Assembly (NCBI GenBank): GCA_903842345.1
Contig: CAIMLR010000028.1
Coordinates: 248,001 to 312,000, forward strand
Source: an uncultured Myxococcales bacterium
GTDB taxonomy: Bacteria; Myxococcota_A; UBA9042
Direction of reading: 5' to 3'
Length of the DNA stretch: 64,000 nt
Shown: piece after piece, positions 37,464-46,157 of the stretch
Position numbering within the stretch: position 1 is the first letter of the stretch
How the letters are laid out: each line of letters begins with the position of its first letter
The notes under the pieces: generated by a model
Seen by the model: only the letters and a program-made list of their open reading frames with translations
Database searches by the model: none
What the model was told of the DNA's origin: nothing
Program-made: the position numbers and the translations under genes

Positions 37464-38681
37464 ATGAAAGTTGTCTTCATCTCGCCGCATTTTCCCTATG
37501 AAATGCCGCGTTTCACGCGCGGGCTCGCGGAAGTCGGGGCGCAAGTCTATGGTTTGGGTGACGTACCGTTGGAGCAGATGCCCGACGACACGAAGCGCTG
37601 GCTGACCGATTACATCCAGGTGCCGAGCCTCGGCGACGAGGAAAGCGTCGTTCGGCACGCGCTGTCGGCGCTGCGGCGGTTGCAGCCCGATCGCATCGAG
37701 TGCCTGTGGGAAGTGGGCGTTGAGCTGGCGGCGCGGCTGCGCGCGGAGCTGGGGATTCCGGGGCTGAGCCCGGAGGACGCCCGGGATTTCCGCGACAAGG
37801 ACCGCATGAAGGCGCGGCTCGCCAAGGCAGGACTCCGGGTGCCCAAGCACTACCGCGTACGGACGCTGGCGGACCTGCAGCATGCGGTGGGCTACATCGG
37901 CTATCCGATGATTATCAAGCCCATTGACGGCGCAGGGACGCGCGACACGTTCAAGCTGACAGGCGAAGCCGACTTGCAGGAAATCCTGCCGCGCATCAAG
38001 CACTTGCCTGAGATGATCGCCGAGGAGTTCGTCGAAGGCGATGAGTTCACTTTCGACACGGTCTGCATCAAGGGCGTGCCGGTGTTTGAATCGATTGCGC
38101 AATACCACCCGAACCCGCTGTTGTCGCGCACGCTGGAGTGGATCAGTCCGGCGCAGATTGTGCTGCGCGATCCGCACATTCCGCAGATGGCGGACGCGGT
38201 GGCGTTTGGCCGCAAGGTGCTGGGCGCGATGGGGATGGGCACGGGCTTCACCCACATGGAGTGGTTTCGCAAACCGGATGGCGAGGTCGTGTTCGGCGAG
38301 ATTGCCGCGCGCGCGCCGGGCGGACGGCTCGTGGATCAGATGAACTACGCCAACGATTTCAATGTTTACCGCGAATGGGCGCGGGCGGTCTGTTGGCACA
38401 CGTTTGAGCAGACACCGCAGCGGCGTTACCACGTGGCGGCGGTCTTCAAGCGCGCGCAGGGCCACGGGCGCATCACGCGCGTGGAGGGGCTGGACGAAGT
38501 GAAGCGCGACTTGGGGCCGGCGCTGGTTCTGGAAGAGTTGCTGCCGCTCGGCGCTCAACGGCGCGACTGGAAGCAGACGCTGCTCAGCGACGGCGTCCTC
38601 ATCGCCCGCCACCCAAACCACGAAACCATGCTCAAGATGATGGACCGACTCGTCACGGGCGTGCGGATGTTTGCGGAGTAG
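37464..38681 (+). CDS. ATP-grasp ligase, second of the tandem pair
   Basis: The 405-residue paralogue of the preceding protein shares the opening (VVFISPHFPYEMPRFTRGL versus VILVAPHFPANQRQFARAL), the ATP loop (GYPMIIKPIDGAGTRDT) and the metal site (VVFGEIAARAPGG). Differences lie in the N-terminal substrate region and in the segment after the metal site (GGRLVDQMNYANDFNVYREW), so the two may act on successive substrates or form a heterodimer. GAGGG precedes the ATG at 37464. The downstream 356 bases contain no gene. Confidence 0.88.
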   Translation: MKVVFISPHFPYEMPRFTRGLAEVGAQVYGLGDVPLEQMPDDTKRWLTDYIQVPSLGDEESVVRHALSALRRLQPDRIECLWEVGVELAARLRAELGIPGLSPEDARDFRDKDRMKARLAKAGLRVPKHYRVRTLADLQHAVGYIGYPMIIKPIDGAGTRDTFKLTGEADLQEILPRIKHLPEMIAEEFVEGDEFTFDTVCIKGVPVFESIAQYHPNPLLSRTLEWISPAQIVLRDPHIPQMADAVAFGRKVLGAMGMGTGFTHMEWFRKPDGEVVFGEIAARAPGGRLVDQMNYANDFNVYREWARAVCWHTFEQTPQRRYHVAAVFKRAQGHGRITRVEGLDEVKRDLGPALVLEELLPLGAQRRDWKQTLLSDGVLIARHPNHETMLKMMDRLVTGVRMFAE

Positions 38682-39037
38682 CGCACGGTTCGCGGGTGTG
38701 GCTCGCCCTTCGCGCCGGGCCTCCACGCCACCCAGCAAAGCCTCCCCCGCCGTGCACCCAGCTTCCGCTGGATACACCCCACCAGGAACTCCCGGCCGCT
38801 CATTGCGGCCCGGAATTCACGCGGACCCGCAGCGTTTCCGCTGCGCCGCCCTGCCATCCCCGGCGTCGCGTTGTTCGCGCGCCGATCGGCAGCCAGTTGT
38901 GGGTTCATGGCGTTGCCGACCGTACGCAGCAGCTTCGCACGTGAACAGGGGCCCAGCTCGACCCCGTACTTGGTATTCGTGCGTTCGCCAGTTTTGCCGC
39001 GGGGAGACCGGAAAAAAAAGCAATCGCGTCTGGATCC
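38682..39037. other. Gene-free region between convergent genes, with two hairpins
   Basis: No convincing reading frame with a start site was found in these 356 bases. Two strong inverted repeats are present: GGCCGC-TCATT-GCGGCC at 38794-38810 and CGCAGCG-TTTC-CGCTGCG at 38828-38845. Neither is followed by a T-run, so they are not standard intrinsic terminators. A run of eight A at about 39013-39020 is a U8 tract on the minus strand, downstream of the beta-barrel gene stop, and may help end that transcript. A small RNA or bidirectional terminator is possible but unsupported. Confidence 0.4.
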
Positions 39038-39544
39038 TCAGAGATCGAGGCCAATTCCCTTGCCCAAATACCAGTTCCAGTACACGCCGCCCACCCAGGC
39101 AAAGTCGCTGCTGCGGTTGATTTGGCCTTCCACGCCAATGCGCGCGCCGACGCCCCAATTGCGGTTGGGCCGGTAGTCCGCGCCAAAGTCGGCGTGCGCC
39201 CACGGTACGAATGTCGGCGCCATGTCGTGGCCAATGGCCGCGCCGATGCCGCCGCCGATCGACGGGACCCACTGCAGGGCGTCGACCACGAAGCGCGCCT
39301 CGAGCGTCGCGGCTTGGCGGCCGGCGGGCAGGGCGGCCCATTGGAAACGGTCATGCAGGCCCGCGCCGATTGCCCAGAAATCGGTGAGATCGTAGAGCCA
39401 GCGGGCATCTGCACCAGCCCACAGGCCGCCCGACGCGCCGCCGGCCGCGCCGAGGGACAACTCGTGCTCGCCCTGGGTGGCAAAAGCCGCGGGAGCGCAC
39501 GCCAGGACGGCGGCCGCGATGGCTGCGAGGACGACGCGTTTCAC
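39038..39544 (-). CDS. Outer-membrane beta-barrel protein
   Basis: The 168-residue protein starts at a GTG at 39544 that overlaps the ligA stop codon (GTGA), with GGAG 5 bases upstream. A Sec signal peptide (VVLAAIAAAVLACAPAAFA) precedes a body of alternating strands: HELSLGAAGGASGGLWAGADARW, AATLEARFVVDAL, HADFGADYRPNRNWGVGARI and a final VYWNWYLG. This is the pattern of an eight-stranded OmpA/OmpW-like barrel of about 145 residues. It lacks a clear terminal aromatic residue. Coupling to ligA is odd and probably only reflects a shared transcript. Confidence 0.75.
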   Translation of the reverse strand: MKRVVLAAIAAAVLACAPAAFATQGEHELSLGAAGGASGGLWAGADARWLYDLTDFWAIGAGLHDRFQWAALPAGRQAATLEARFVVDALQWVPSIGGGIGAAIGHDMAPTFVPWAHADFGADYRPNRNWGVGARIGVEGQINRSSDFAWVGGVYWNWYLGKGIGLDL

Positions 39545-41601
39545 GGGGTCTCCAGTCGCGTCCAAAACGCATCTTCGCTGAGAATCTCAATCGTCCCGCC
39601 GCCCTCTAGCAGCTTCCGCGCCTTCTTCAGTTTGGACGATGGCGTCGCCGTGGCCATTTCATCGGCGCCAACCACAAGCGTCGTCGTTTCCGCCGTCACG
39701 CTATCGCCCGCCAGTCCGCCCAGCTTGACCACTCGCGCCTGCGCATCCGAGCGCTTCATCCGCGTCAGCGTGCCCGTAAACACGACGACCTTGCCCGCCA
39801 GCGGCCCCTCGCCGACCTGCGACTCGTGCCGCTCCACCTTGATGTTTGTCAATAACCGGTCGATCAACGCGGCGTGCTTCTCCAGCCCCGCGACGATTTG
39901 CTGCGCCGTGATCTCGCCCAGCGAGTGCAGTTCAGCGATCTCCGCCACGCGCTTCGACCGCAATTCATTGAGATCCCAGCGATTGGCGAGAATCGTGGCG
40001 GCGTGCTTGCCCAGCGTCTCGATGCCCAGCGCGCGCAGGAACAGCGCCAGATCGACGACGCGCGCACGCGCCACTTCGCCCACCAGCTTCTGCGCCAGAA
40101 TCTTGCCAATGCGCGGCAGTTCCTCCAGATCGCCCGTCTGCAGCGTGTACAGGTCCGCGGCGTCCGTCACCAGCCCCGCCGACAGCAGCGTGTCGATGAC
40201 CTTCTCGCCAAAACCGTCGAGCTCCAGCGTTGCGCAAAAGTGCAGCAACTGCCGCCGCCGCGCCACGATGCACGTGTCCGGCGCCGTACAAACCAGCAGT
40301 TCCGTGGTCTTGCCCGTCGCCTTGTTGGACGTCTCCTCCAGACGCGTCGCGCTGCCACAGCTCGGACAGATCACCGGCGGCTCGATGGCCGTGTGGCCGC
40401 CGCCTTTGCTGTTTTCCACGTGCGGAATCACGCCGCCGCGCCGCACCAGTTCCACCGTGTCGCCGATCTTCAGCGCCAGTCGGCGCAGGTTGGACACGTT
40501 GTGCAGCGTCGCCCGTGTCACCGCTGCGCCGGAAAGCTGCACCGGCTCCACGATCGCCACCGGCGTGATGGTCCCCGTCCGCGCGACCGACCACTCCACA
40601 TCCACCAGCGTCGTCAGCCCGCTCTCCGCGGTGAATTTCCAGGCAATCGCGTTGCGCGGATGGTGCGCCGTCAGGCCCAGTCGCGGCCCCAGCGTCGCGT
40701 CGTCCAGCTTCAGCACCACGCCATCGGCCTCATAATCCTCGCTTGGCCGCCGATCCACCCACTCCTGGAAAGTCGTGTGCGCCTGCGTCGGGCGGATCCG
40801 CACGTGCGGGGCGGGCGTAAACCCGAGGCGTTTGATAAACGTCAACTTCGCCGACTCGCTCGTCAGCTCCGGCCCCAGCACGTCATAGGCAAAGAAACGC
40901 AGGAAGCTGGGCGCGAGCGCCGGGTTGTCCTTGGCCTTGAGCACGCCCGCGGCGAGGTTGCGCGGATTGGCAAACTGGTCCGCGACCGTCTGAAACGCGG
41001 ACAGCGGCAGGTACACCTCACCGCGCACTTCCAGTTCCCCGTGCGGCCAAAACAGCCCGTCGCGCAGCGCACCCGGTACGCCACTCACTTTTCTCAGCGC
41101 GTGCGTCACGTTCTCGCCCACTTCGCCATCGCCGCGGGTCGCCGCCAACTTGAGCTTGCCCTCGGCGTCGTAGTGAATCGCGCACGCCAGCCCGTCGATC
41201 TTCGGCGTCAGCACCAGCCACGCCATCGGCGATTCGGCCGCCCACGCGTCCACGTCCTCTTGCGGCAGCGCCTTGGCGTTGTTTGGCTTGCCCGTCAGCG
41301 TCGCGCAAATGCCGCGCAGCCAAGCGTTGAATTCGTCGGGCGTGTTGCACTTCTCCAGCGACAGCATCGGCCGCTTGTGCGTGACCTTCTCGCTTTCCAC
41401 AGCCGCCAGCGGCGCGCCAACCTGCTGGAGCACCGGATGATTCGGTTCCCGCTCGCGCAGTTCCGCGACCAGCGCGTCAAAAGCAGCATCGGTTATCTCC
41501 GGCGCGGCTTCAGCAAAATACAGGCGATTGTGGCGCAGAATCTCTTCCGCGAGCTGCGCCGTCGCCAGTTCATGGGGCTGTGGAGGATTGGTCGGCATCA
41601 T
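39541..41601 (-). CDS. ligA: NAD-dependent DNA ligase
   Basis: The 686-residue protein seals nicks in DNA during replication and repair, using NAD+. Domains in order: Ia domain (residues 1-70), nucleotidyltransferase with the AMP-accepting lysine in TPKIDG near residue 133, motif GDGEVGENVTHALRKV, EVRGEVYL, then DVEWSVARTG of the OB fold. A four-Cys zinc site (CPSC ... CTAPDTC) is followed by helix-hairpin-helix repeats (LEELPRIGKILAQKL). The last 80 residues are a BRCT domain (AGKVVVFTGTLTRMKRSDAQ). The linker between the Cys pairs is about eight residues longer than in E. coli. The start is one of two adjacent ATGs; no strong ribosome-binding site is seen. Confidence 0.95.
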   Translation of the reverse strand: MMPTNPPQPHELATAQLAEEILRHNRLYFAEAAPEITDAAFDALVAELREREPNHPVLQQVGAPLAAVESEKVTHKRPMLSLEKCNTPDEFNAWLRGICATLTGKPNNAKALPQEDVDAWAAESPMAWLVLTPKIDGLACAIHYDAEGKLKLAATRGDGEVGENVTHALRKVSGVPGALRDGLFWPHGELEVRGEVYLPLSAFQTVADQFANPRNLAAGVLKAKDNPALAPSFLRFFAYDVLGPELTSESAKLTFIKRLGFTPAPHVRIRPTQAHTTFQEWVDRRPSEDYEADGVVLKLDDATLGPRLGLTAHHPRNAIAWKFTAESGLTTLVDVEWSVARTGTITPVAIVEPVQLSGAAVTRATLHNVSNLRRLALKIGDTVELVRRGGVIPHVENSKGGGHTAIEPPVICPSCGSATRLEETSNKATGKTTELLVCTAPDTCIVARRRQLLHFCATLELDGFGEKVIDTLLSAGLVTDAADLYTLQTGDLEELPRIGKILAQKLVGEVARARVVDLALFLRALGIETLGKHAATILANRWDLNELRSKRVAEIAELHSLGEITAQQIVAGLEKHAALIDRLLTNIKVERHESQVGEGPLAGKVVVFTGTLTRMKRSDAQARVVKLGGLAGDSVTAETTTLVVGADEMATATPSSKLKKARKLLEGGGTIEILSEDAFWTRLETP

Positions 41602-41687
41602 CGCGACTTGTACGAGTGGGGATAGCCTGTTACCTTGCGCGCGTTCGGACCGTGAGACACTCAGTTTCCGCATCCGGACCGAGCCAC

Positions 41688-41764
41688 GTCCCCGTAGCTC
41701 AGTAGGATAGAGCGTTCGCCTCCTAAGCGAAAGGCCGCGCGTTCGATTCGCGCCGGGGACGCCA
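41688..41764 (+). tRNA. tRNA-Arg (anticodon CCT)
   Basis: A cloverleaf folds fully: acceptor stem GTCCCCG/CGGGGAC, D arm GCTC/GAGC, anticodon stem TTCGC/GCGAA with the loop CTCCTAA, T arm GCGCG/CGCGC with TTCGATT. The anticodon is CCT, reading AGG. The 3' CCA is encoded. It stands alone between ligA (divergent) and the DEAD-box helicase gene; a possible promoter with TTGCGC at 41635-41640 lies upstream. Confidence 0.96.
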
Positions 41765-41820
41765 GACACTTGCCCCGCCGCCGCCATCATTGCGGTGTCA
41801 ACCTCACGGAACTCCAACTC

Positions 41821-43137
41821 ATGACCGAGACCCACGACCCGATTGCTACCGAAGCCACGGACACGCCGGAAGCGAAGCCCGCCGTCACCCTCAACGCGCG
41901 CTATGTGCCGCAGACGGACGTGCTGTTCGCCGATATGCCGCTGCCTGAAGAACTGCAGCGCGGCTTGGCTGACATGGGCTTCATCTACTGCACGCCGATC
42001 CAGGCCAAGGCGCTGCCGTTTGCGCTTCAGGGTCACGACGTCGCGGGGCAGGCGCAGACCGGTACCGGCAAAACCGCCGCGTTCCTGCTGACCATCTTCA
42101 AGGAACTGCTGGAGACCGATCGCGACCACGACACGGCGCCGCGCGCGGTCATCATTGCGCCGACGCGCGAGCTCGCGATCCAGATTGCCAGCGACGCGGA
42201 GGAGCTGGGCCGTTACTGCGATTTCCGGACCGTCGCCGTCTTTGGCGGCATGGACTGGGAAAAGCAGGCCAAAGTGCTGGAAGGCACCGTGGACATCGTC
42301 GTCGGCACGCCCGGCCGTATGATGGACTACATGCGCCGCAAGATGCTGGACCTGCGCCACGTGCAGGTTGTGGTCATCGACGAAGCCGACCGCATGTTTG
42401 ACATGGGCTTTGTCGCCGACATCCAGTTCATTCTCGGCCACTGCGCGCGCGAACGGCAGACGCTGCTCTTCTCCGCGACGCTGAGCTACGACGTGATGCG
42501 GCTGGCCGCGCGCTACATGCACGAAGTCACGGAAGTGCGCATTGAGCCCGAGCAAATCACGTCCAAGACCATTGATCAGGTGCTCTACCACGTGCTGGAA
42601 CGCGACAAGCTGCCGCTGCTGCTGTGGATCCTCGAGGATCTGAAGCCCAAGCGGGCGCTCGTCTTTGTGAACACCAAGCGCGCGGGCGAATGGCTGGAAT
42701 TCAAGCTGTTCCACAACGCGTGGCAGTCCGCCTACATGTCCGGCGACATTCCGCAGAAGAAGCGGCTGCGGCTTGTCGAGGAGTTCCGCGAAGGCAAAGT
42801 GGAAGTGCTCGTGGCGACCGACGTCGCAGCGCGCGGCTTGCACGTCGATGACGTGGATCTGGTCGTGAACTACGACATTCCGCTCGATGCGGAAGACTAC
42901 GTGCACCGCATCGGTCGCACGGGCCGCGCCGGCAACAAGGGCAAGGCGATTACGCTGGCGGACGAGGGCCTCGTCGAGAAGCTCGCGCCGGTGGAGAAGT
43001 ACATCGGCATGAAGATCCCGTCGCAGCTGCCGACGCCGGAGCAGATGCTGGAGGACCTGAGTCCGTCGTTCCGCGAGACCATGCGGGCGCAGGGCAAGCT
43101 GGGTGGTCCAGCCAAAGGCAAGAAGCGCCGGCGTTAG
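41821..43137 (+). CDS. DEAD-box ATP-dependent RNA helicase
   Basis: The 438-residue protein carries all DEAD-box motifs: Q motif FADMPLPEELQRGLADMGFI with CTPIQAKALP, motif I AQTGTGKT near residue 79, Ia APTRELA, TPGR, motif II VIDEADRM near 186, motif III SATLS, and in the C-terminal RecA domain LVFVNTKR, ATDVAARGLHVDDVD and HRIGRTGRAG. It is closest in layout to RhlB/RhlE-type helicases that unwind short RNA duplexes in decay or ribosome assembly. A short basic tail (KGKKRRR) may bind RNA. I chose the ATG at 41821; an in-frame TTG at 41770 is less likely. The leader lies just downstream of the tRNA gene. Confidence 0.93.
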   Translation: MTETHDPIATEATDTPEAKPAVTLNARYVPQTDVLFADMPLPEELQRGLADMGFIYCTPIQAKALPFALQGHDVAGQAQTGTGKTAAFLLTIFKELLETDRDHDTAPRAVIIAPTRELAIQIASDAEELGRYCDFRTVAVFGGMDWEKQAKVLEGTVDIVVGTPGRMMDYMRRKMLDLRHVQVVVIDEADRMFDMGFVADIQFILGHCARERQTLLFSATLSYDVMRLAARYMHEVTEVRIEPEQITSKTIDQVLYHVLERDKLPLLLWILEDLKPKRALVFVNTKRAGEWLEFKLFHNAWQSAYMSGDIPQKKRLRLVEEFREGKVEVLVATDVAARGLHVDDVDLVVNYDIPLDAEDYVHRIGRTGRAGNKGKAITLADEGLVEKLAPVEKYIGMKIPSQLPTPEQMLEDLSPSFRETMRAQGKLGGPAKGKKRRR

Positions 43138-43147
43138 ACGTTCCGGC

Positions 43148-43175
43148 TTGACCCCCTTTCAATCCCAGCTACGCT
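43148..43175 (+). promoter_or_regulatory. Sigma70-type promoter for the GCS2-type ligase gene
   Basis: TTGACC (43148-43153) and TACGCT (43170-43175) are 16 bp apart. The 12-base palindrome CCCGGATCCGGG at 43184-43195 lies near the expected transcription start and could be an operator. Confidence 0.5.
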
Positions 43176-43215
43176 CCACGCGGCCCGGATCCGGGTGTGA
43201 GCGAGCGGAGGTACC

Positions 43216-44322
43216 ATGTCGCGCGACTTGACCCTGGGCGTAGAAGAAGAATTCCAGATCATCGACCCGGAAACGCGGGAGTTGAAAAACGTCATCTCGG
43301 AGATGATCGAGGCGCATACGCATCTCGACGAGATCACGCTTCAGCCGGAGCTGCACCAGTCGGTTGTTGAAGTGGCGACGGGCATCTGCGAGGACATCCA
43401 CGCCGTGCGTCGCGATGTCATCAAGAACCGCAAGATGGCGGCAAAGATCGCCGATCGCGTGGGCGTGAAGATCGCCGCGGCGTCGACGCACCCGTTCTCG
43501 CTGTGGGAAAACCAGGAAATCAGCGACAAAGAGCGCTACATCCAGAGCGTCGATGAGATGCAGGACGCCGCGCGCGGCAACCTGATCTTTGGCATGCACG
43601 TCCACGTCGGCATCGAGGACAAGGACCTGGCGATCGACGTCTACAATCAGGCGCGCTATTTCCTCCCGCACCTGCTGGCGCTTTCCGCGAGTTCGCCGTT
43701 CTTCAACGGTCGGCGCACCGGCATGGCCTCGTCGCGTACGCTCATCTTCAAGCGCCTGCCGCGGACCGGCATCCCGGAGCGTTTCTACTCCTACGCGGAG
43801 TTCGAGAGCTTCATCAACACGCTCGTCGAGACCGGCTGCATCGACAACGGCCGCCGCGTTTGGTGGGATCTGCGTCCGCATCCCACGTATTCCACGCTGG
43901 AATTCCGGATCTGCGACTTGCCGACGCTGGTTGAGGACGTCGTCGCCATCGCCGCGCTCGTCCAGGCGATTTGCGCCAAGATGATTCGCCTGCGCAAAGC
44001 CAACCTCTCGTTCAACCCGTATCGCGTCGGCATGCTGGAAGAGAACAAGTGGCGTGCCGCGCGCTACGGCGTCAAGGGCAAGCTCATCGACTGGGGCAAG
44101 AAGCAGGAAATCCCGTTCATGGAGATTGCCGAGCAGCTTGTTGAGTTCGTGGATGAAGTGCTGGACGAGCTGGGCTCGCGCGCGGAAGTCGAACACATCC
44201 TCAACATCGCCCGCAACGGCACGTCCGCGGATCGTCAGCTGGAAGTGTTTGAGCGCACCGGCGGCGACCTCAAGGCAGTCGTGGATTCCATCCTGGAAGA
44301 GACCATGCGCGGCGTAATCTGA
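43216..44322 (+). CDS. Carboxylate-amine ligase, GCS2/YbdK family
   Basis: The 368-residue protein starts after GGAGG at 5 bases. It matches the glutamate-cysteine ligase type 2 (COG2170) family: TLGVEEEFQIIDP at residues 6-18, LQPELHQSVVEVATG, GMHVHVGIED (catalytic region), WWDLRPHPTYSTLEFRICDLP and ANLSFNPYRVGMLEENKWRAARYG. E. coli YbdK has weak glutamate-cysteine ligase activity, and many relatives join other amino acids or carboxylates. Since related enzymes pair with ATP-grasp ligases in amide-forming pathways, a link to the ATP-grasp pair 5 kb upstream is possible but not shown. It is a single-gene unit. Confidence 0.9.
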   Translation: MSRDLTLGVEEEFQIIDPETRELKNVISEMIEAHTHLDEITLQPELHQSVVEVATGICEDIHAVRRDVIKNRKMAAKIADRVGVKIAAASTHPFSLWENQEISDKERYIQSVDEMQDAARGNLIFGMHVHVGIEDKDLAIDVYNQARYFLPHLLALSASSPFFNGRRTGMASSRTLIFKRLPRTGIPERFYSYAEFESFINTLVETGCIDNGRRVWWDLRPHPTYSTLEFRICDLPTLVEDVVAIAALVQAICAKMIRLRKANLSFNPYRVGMLEENKWRAARYGVKGKLIDWGKKQEIPFMEIAEQLVEFVDEVLDELGSRAEVEHILNIARNGTSADRQLEVFERTGGDLKAVVDSILEETMRGVI

Positions 44323-44362
44323 CGCTTCGTCGGGTATTCGCCTCGGCGCACACATTTGTCAC

Positions 44363-44390
44363 TTGCCAGCAGGCCGCGCGTCGGTAATCT
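44363..44390 (+). promoter_or_regulatory. Sigma70-type promoter for the cytochrome/copper enzyme gene
   Basis: TTGCCA (44363-44368) and TAATCT (44385-44390) are 16 bp apart, 40 bases before the TTG start at 44430. Both elements are close to consensus. Confidence 0.5.
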
Positions 44391-44429
44391 CGCCGCTCCT
44401 CCGCACCTGCGGCTTCGCTGGAGTTTGCC

Positions 44430-46133
44430 TTGAATTGCCCCGTCTTTTCCGCGTTTCGTTGTTTTCAGATTGCCGCCCTCGCGGCGTTGGCTCTCTCCTC
44501 CGCGTGCGGCAGCAGCACGGCAGCTTCGGGCGATCCGGCGGCTGACGCGTCGGCGAACACGGGCGACGTTGCGGCGATCAACGACGCGGCGAACGCGGCG
44601 GGCGTGACGTTCCACAAGGACATCGAGCCGATCTTGCAGGCGAAATGCCAGGGCTGTCACAGCGGGACGGGCATCGCGCCCTTTGCGCTTGTGACGTACG
44701 CGGACGCCCAGACGCGGGCGCCGAGCGCGGCCGCGGCGATTGCCAGCCAGACGATGCCGCCTTGGGGCGCGCGCGACACGGACGAATGCAAGCCGCGCTT
44801 TGGCTGGCAGCACGATTTGCGCGTGACCGACGCGGAGAAAGCGACGCTGGCCGCGTGGATTGCCGCGGGTGCGCCGGAAGGCAACCCCGCGGACGCGCCC
44901 AAGGTCAGCGCCGCGCCGACGCTGGGCCTCGCCAACGTGGATCTGGTCGTGAAGCCGGGCAAGCCGTATGTGACGTCGGGCAAGGGCGACCAGATGCGTT
45001 GCTTCATCATCGATCCGGGTATCAAGGACGCGACCTGGCTCAACGGTATCCAGATTCTGCCCGGCAATCCGCTCGTCGTGCACCACGCGCTTGTGTTCAT
45101 GGACCCGACCAACGAGAGCGCCAAGCTCGGCGACGCCGATGGCCAGTATGACTGCTTTGGCGGTCCGGGCATCTCTGGCAAGCTGATCGAAGCGTGGGCG
45201 CCGGGCGCCGTGCCGCTGGAATTCCCCAGCAACGTCGGTACGCCGATTCCCGCTGGCACCAAGCTGGTCATGCAGATCCACTATCACCCGGCGGGCACAA
45301 CCGCGGATCCGGACGCGTCGCAGATCCAGATGCGTTTCAACAAGGCGGCACCGGAATGGACGGGCGCGTCCGTGCTCATCGGCAATTTTGACGCGCCGCA
45401 AGGTGCGGACGCGGGCCTGCTGCCGGGCGAGGACGATGGCCCAGGTGGTCCTGAGTTCCTGATCCCGCCCGGCAAGTCCGCGCACAAGGAGTCCATGCGC
45501 TTCCGCCTGCCAGCGCAGCTGAACGGCAAGCCGCTGCCGGAGCTGCACGTCTACGGCGTCGGCACGCACATGCACTACGTTGGCCATGACATGAAGGTGT
45601 GGGTTGACCGCGCTTACGCCGAGCCCGCGTGCACCGGCGCGCAGGTGGATCCGCTGACCGCGTGCACGCAGAAGAATTGTCCCGGCGCATCGGGCGGTGA
45701 CTTGATCACCTGCGCGACGAAGTCGTGTGCGGCGGAAGCAACGGCGCTCGCGGGGCCTTGCGGCGATTGCATCAAGGCGGGCGTTCTGGCCGGTTCGGCC
45801 GTCGCGGACATCGTGACGTCCTGTGAAAAGGTGCAGCCCAAGCCGGCGACGATTACCGATCCCGTGACGGAATGCCTGGTGCAGACGCCGGCGTGGAATT
45901 TCAACTGGCAGCGCATTTACAACTACAACGTGCCGATTGAGCAGTTGCCGATCCTGCGCGCGGGCGATGCCCTCAACATGCGGTGCACGTACGACAACAC
46001 GCTGGACAATCCGTTCGTGAAAGAGGCGCTCGCGCTGAAGGGCCTGACCGATCCGGTGGCCGTCAAGCTCGGTGAAACGACGCTGGACGAGATGTGCCTG
46101 GCGATTGTGCAGGTTGTGTTCAAAGCGCCATAG
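44430..46133 (+). CDS. Lipoprotein with cytochrome c motif and copper type II monooxygenase domains
   Basis: The 567-residue protein starts at a TTG at 44430, with GGAG about 8 bases upstream. A long type II signal peptide ends in SSAC at Cys26. The heme-binding motif CQGCH at residues 73-77 with a following SQTMPPWGA is typical of short cytochrome c domains in planctomycete and myxobacterial proteins. From about residue 200 on it resembles ascorbate-dependent copper monooxygenases (PHM/DBH group): LVVHHALVFMDP (His-His), MQIHYHPAG (His-x-His) and YGVGTHMHYVGHDMKV supply copper ligands, with a Met ligand in LNMRCTYDN. A Cys-rich insert (CPGASGGDLITC, CAAEATALAGPCGDC) is unusual. The gene would encode an extracytoplasmic oxidase with built-in electron delivery. 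Confidence 0.85.
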   Translation: MNCPVFSAFRCFQIAALAALALSSACGSSTAASGDPAADASANTGDVAAINDAANAAGVTFHKDIEPILQAKCQGCHSGTGIAPFALVTYADAQTRAPSAAAAIASQTMPPWGARDTDECKPRFGWQHDLRVTDAEKATLAAWIAAGAPEGNPADAPKVSAAPTLGLANVDLVVKPGKPYVTSGKGDQMRCFIIDPGIKDATWLNGIQILPGNPLVVHHALVFMDPTNESAKLGDADGQYDCFGGPGISGKLIEAWAPGAVPLEFPSNVGTPIPAGTKLVMQIHYHPAGTTADPDASQIQMRFNKAAPEWTGASVLIGNFDAPQGADAGLLPGEDDGPGGPEFLIPPGKSAHKESMRFRLPAQLNGKPLPELHVYGVGTHMHYVGHDMKVWVDRAYAEPACTGAQVDPLTACTQKNCPGASGGDLITCATKSCAAEATALAGPCGDCIKAGVLAGSAVADIVTSCEKVQPKPATITDPVTECLVQTPAWNFNWQRIYNYNVPIEQLPILRAGDALNMRCTYDNTLDNPFVKEALALKGLTDPVAVKLGETTLDEMCLAIVQVVFKAP

Positions 46134-46157
46134 GTTGCAAAAACGCGGGGCGCGCGT

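Noticed and set aside
36120-38777. Extension of the S51 peptidase frame over both ATP-grasp genes
   Set aside because: The real start at 36119 has a GAGGAG site, and the extension is antisense to two well-supported enzymes.
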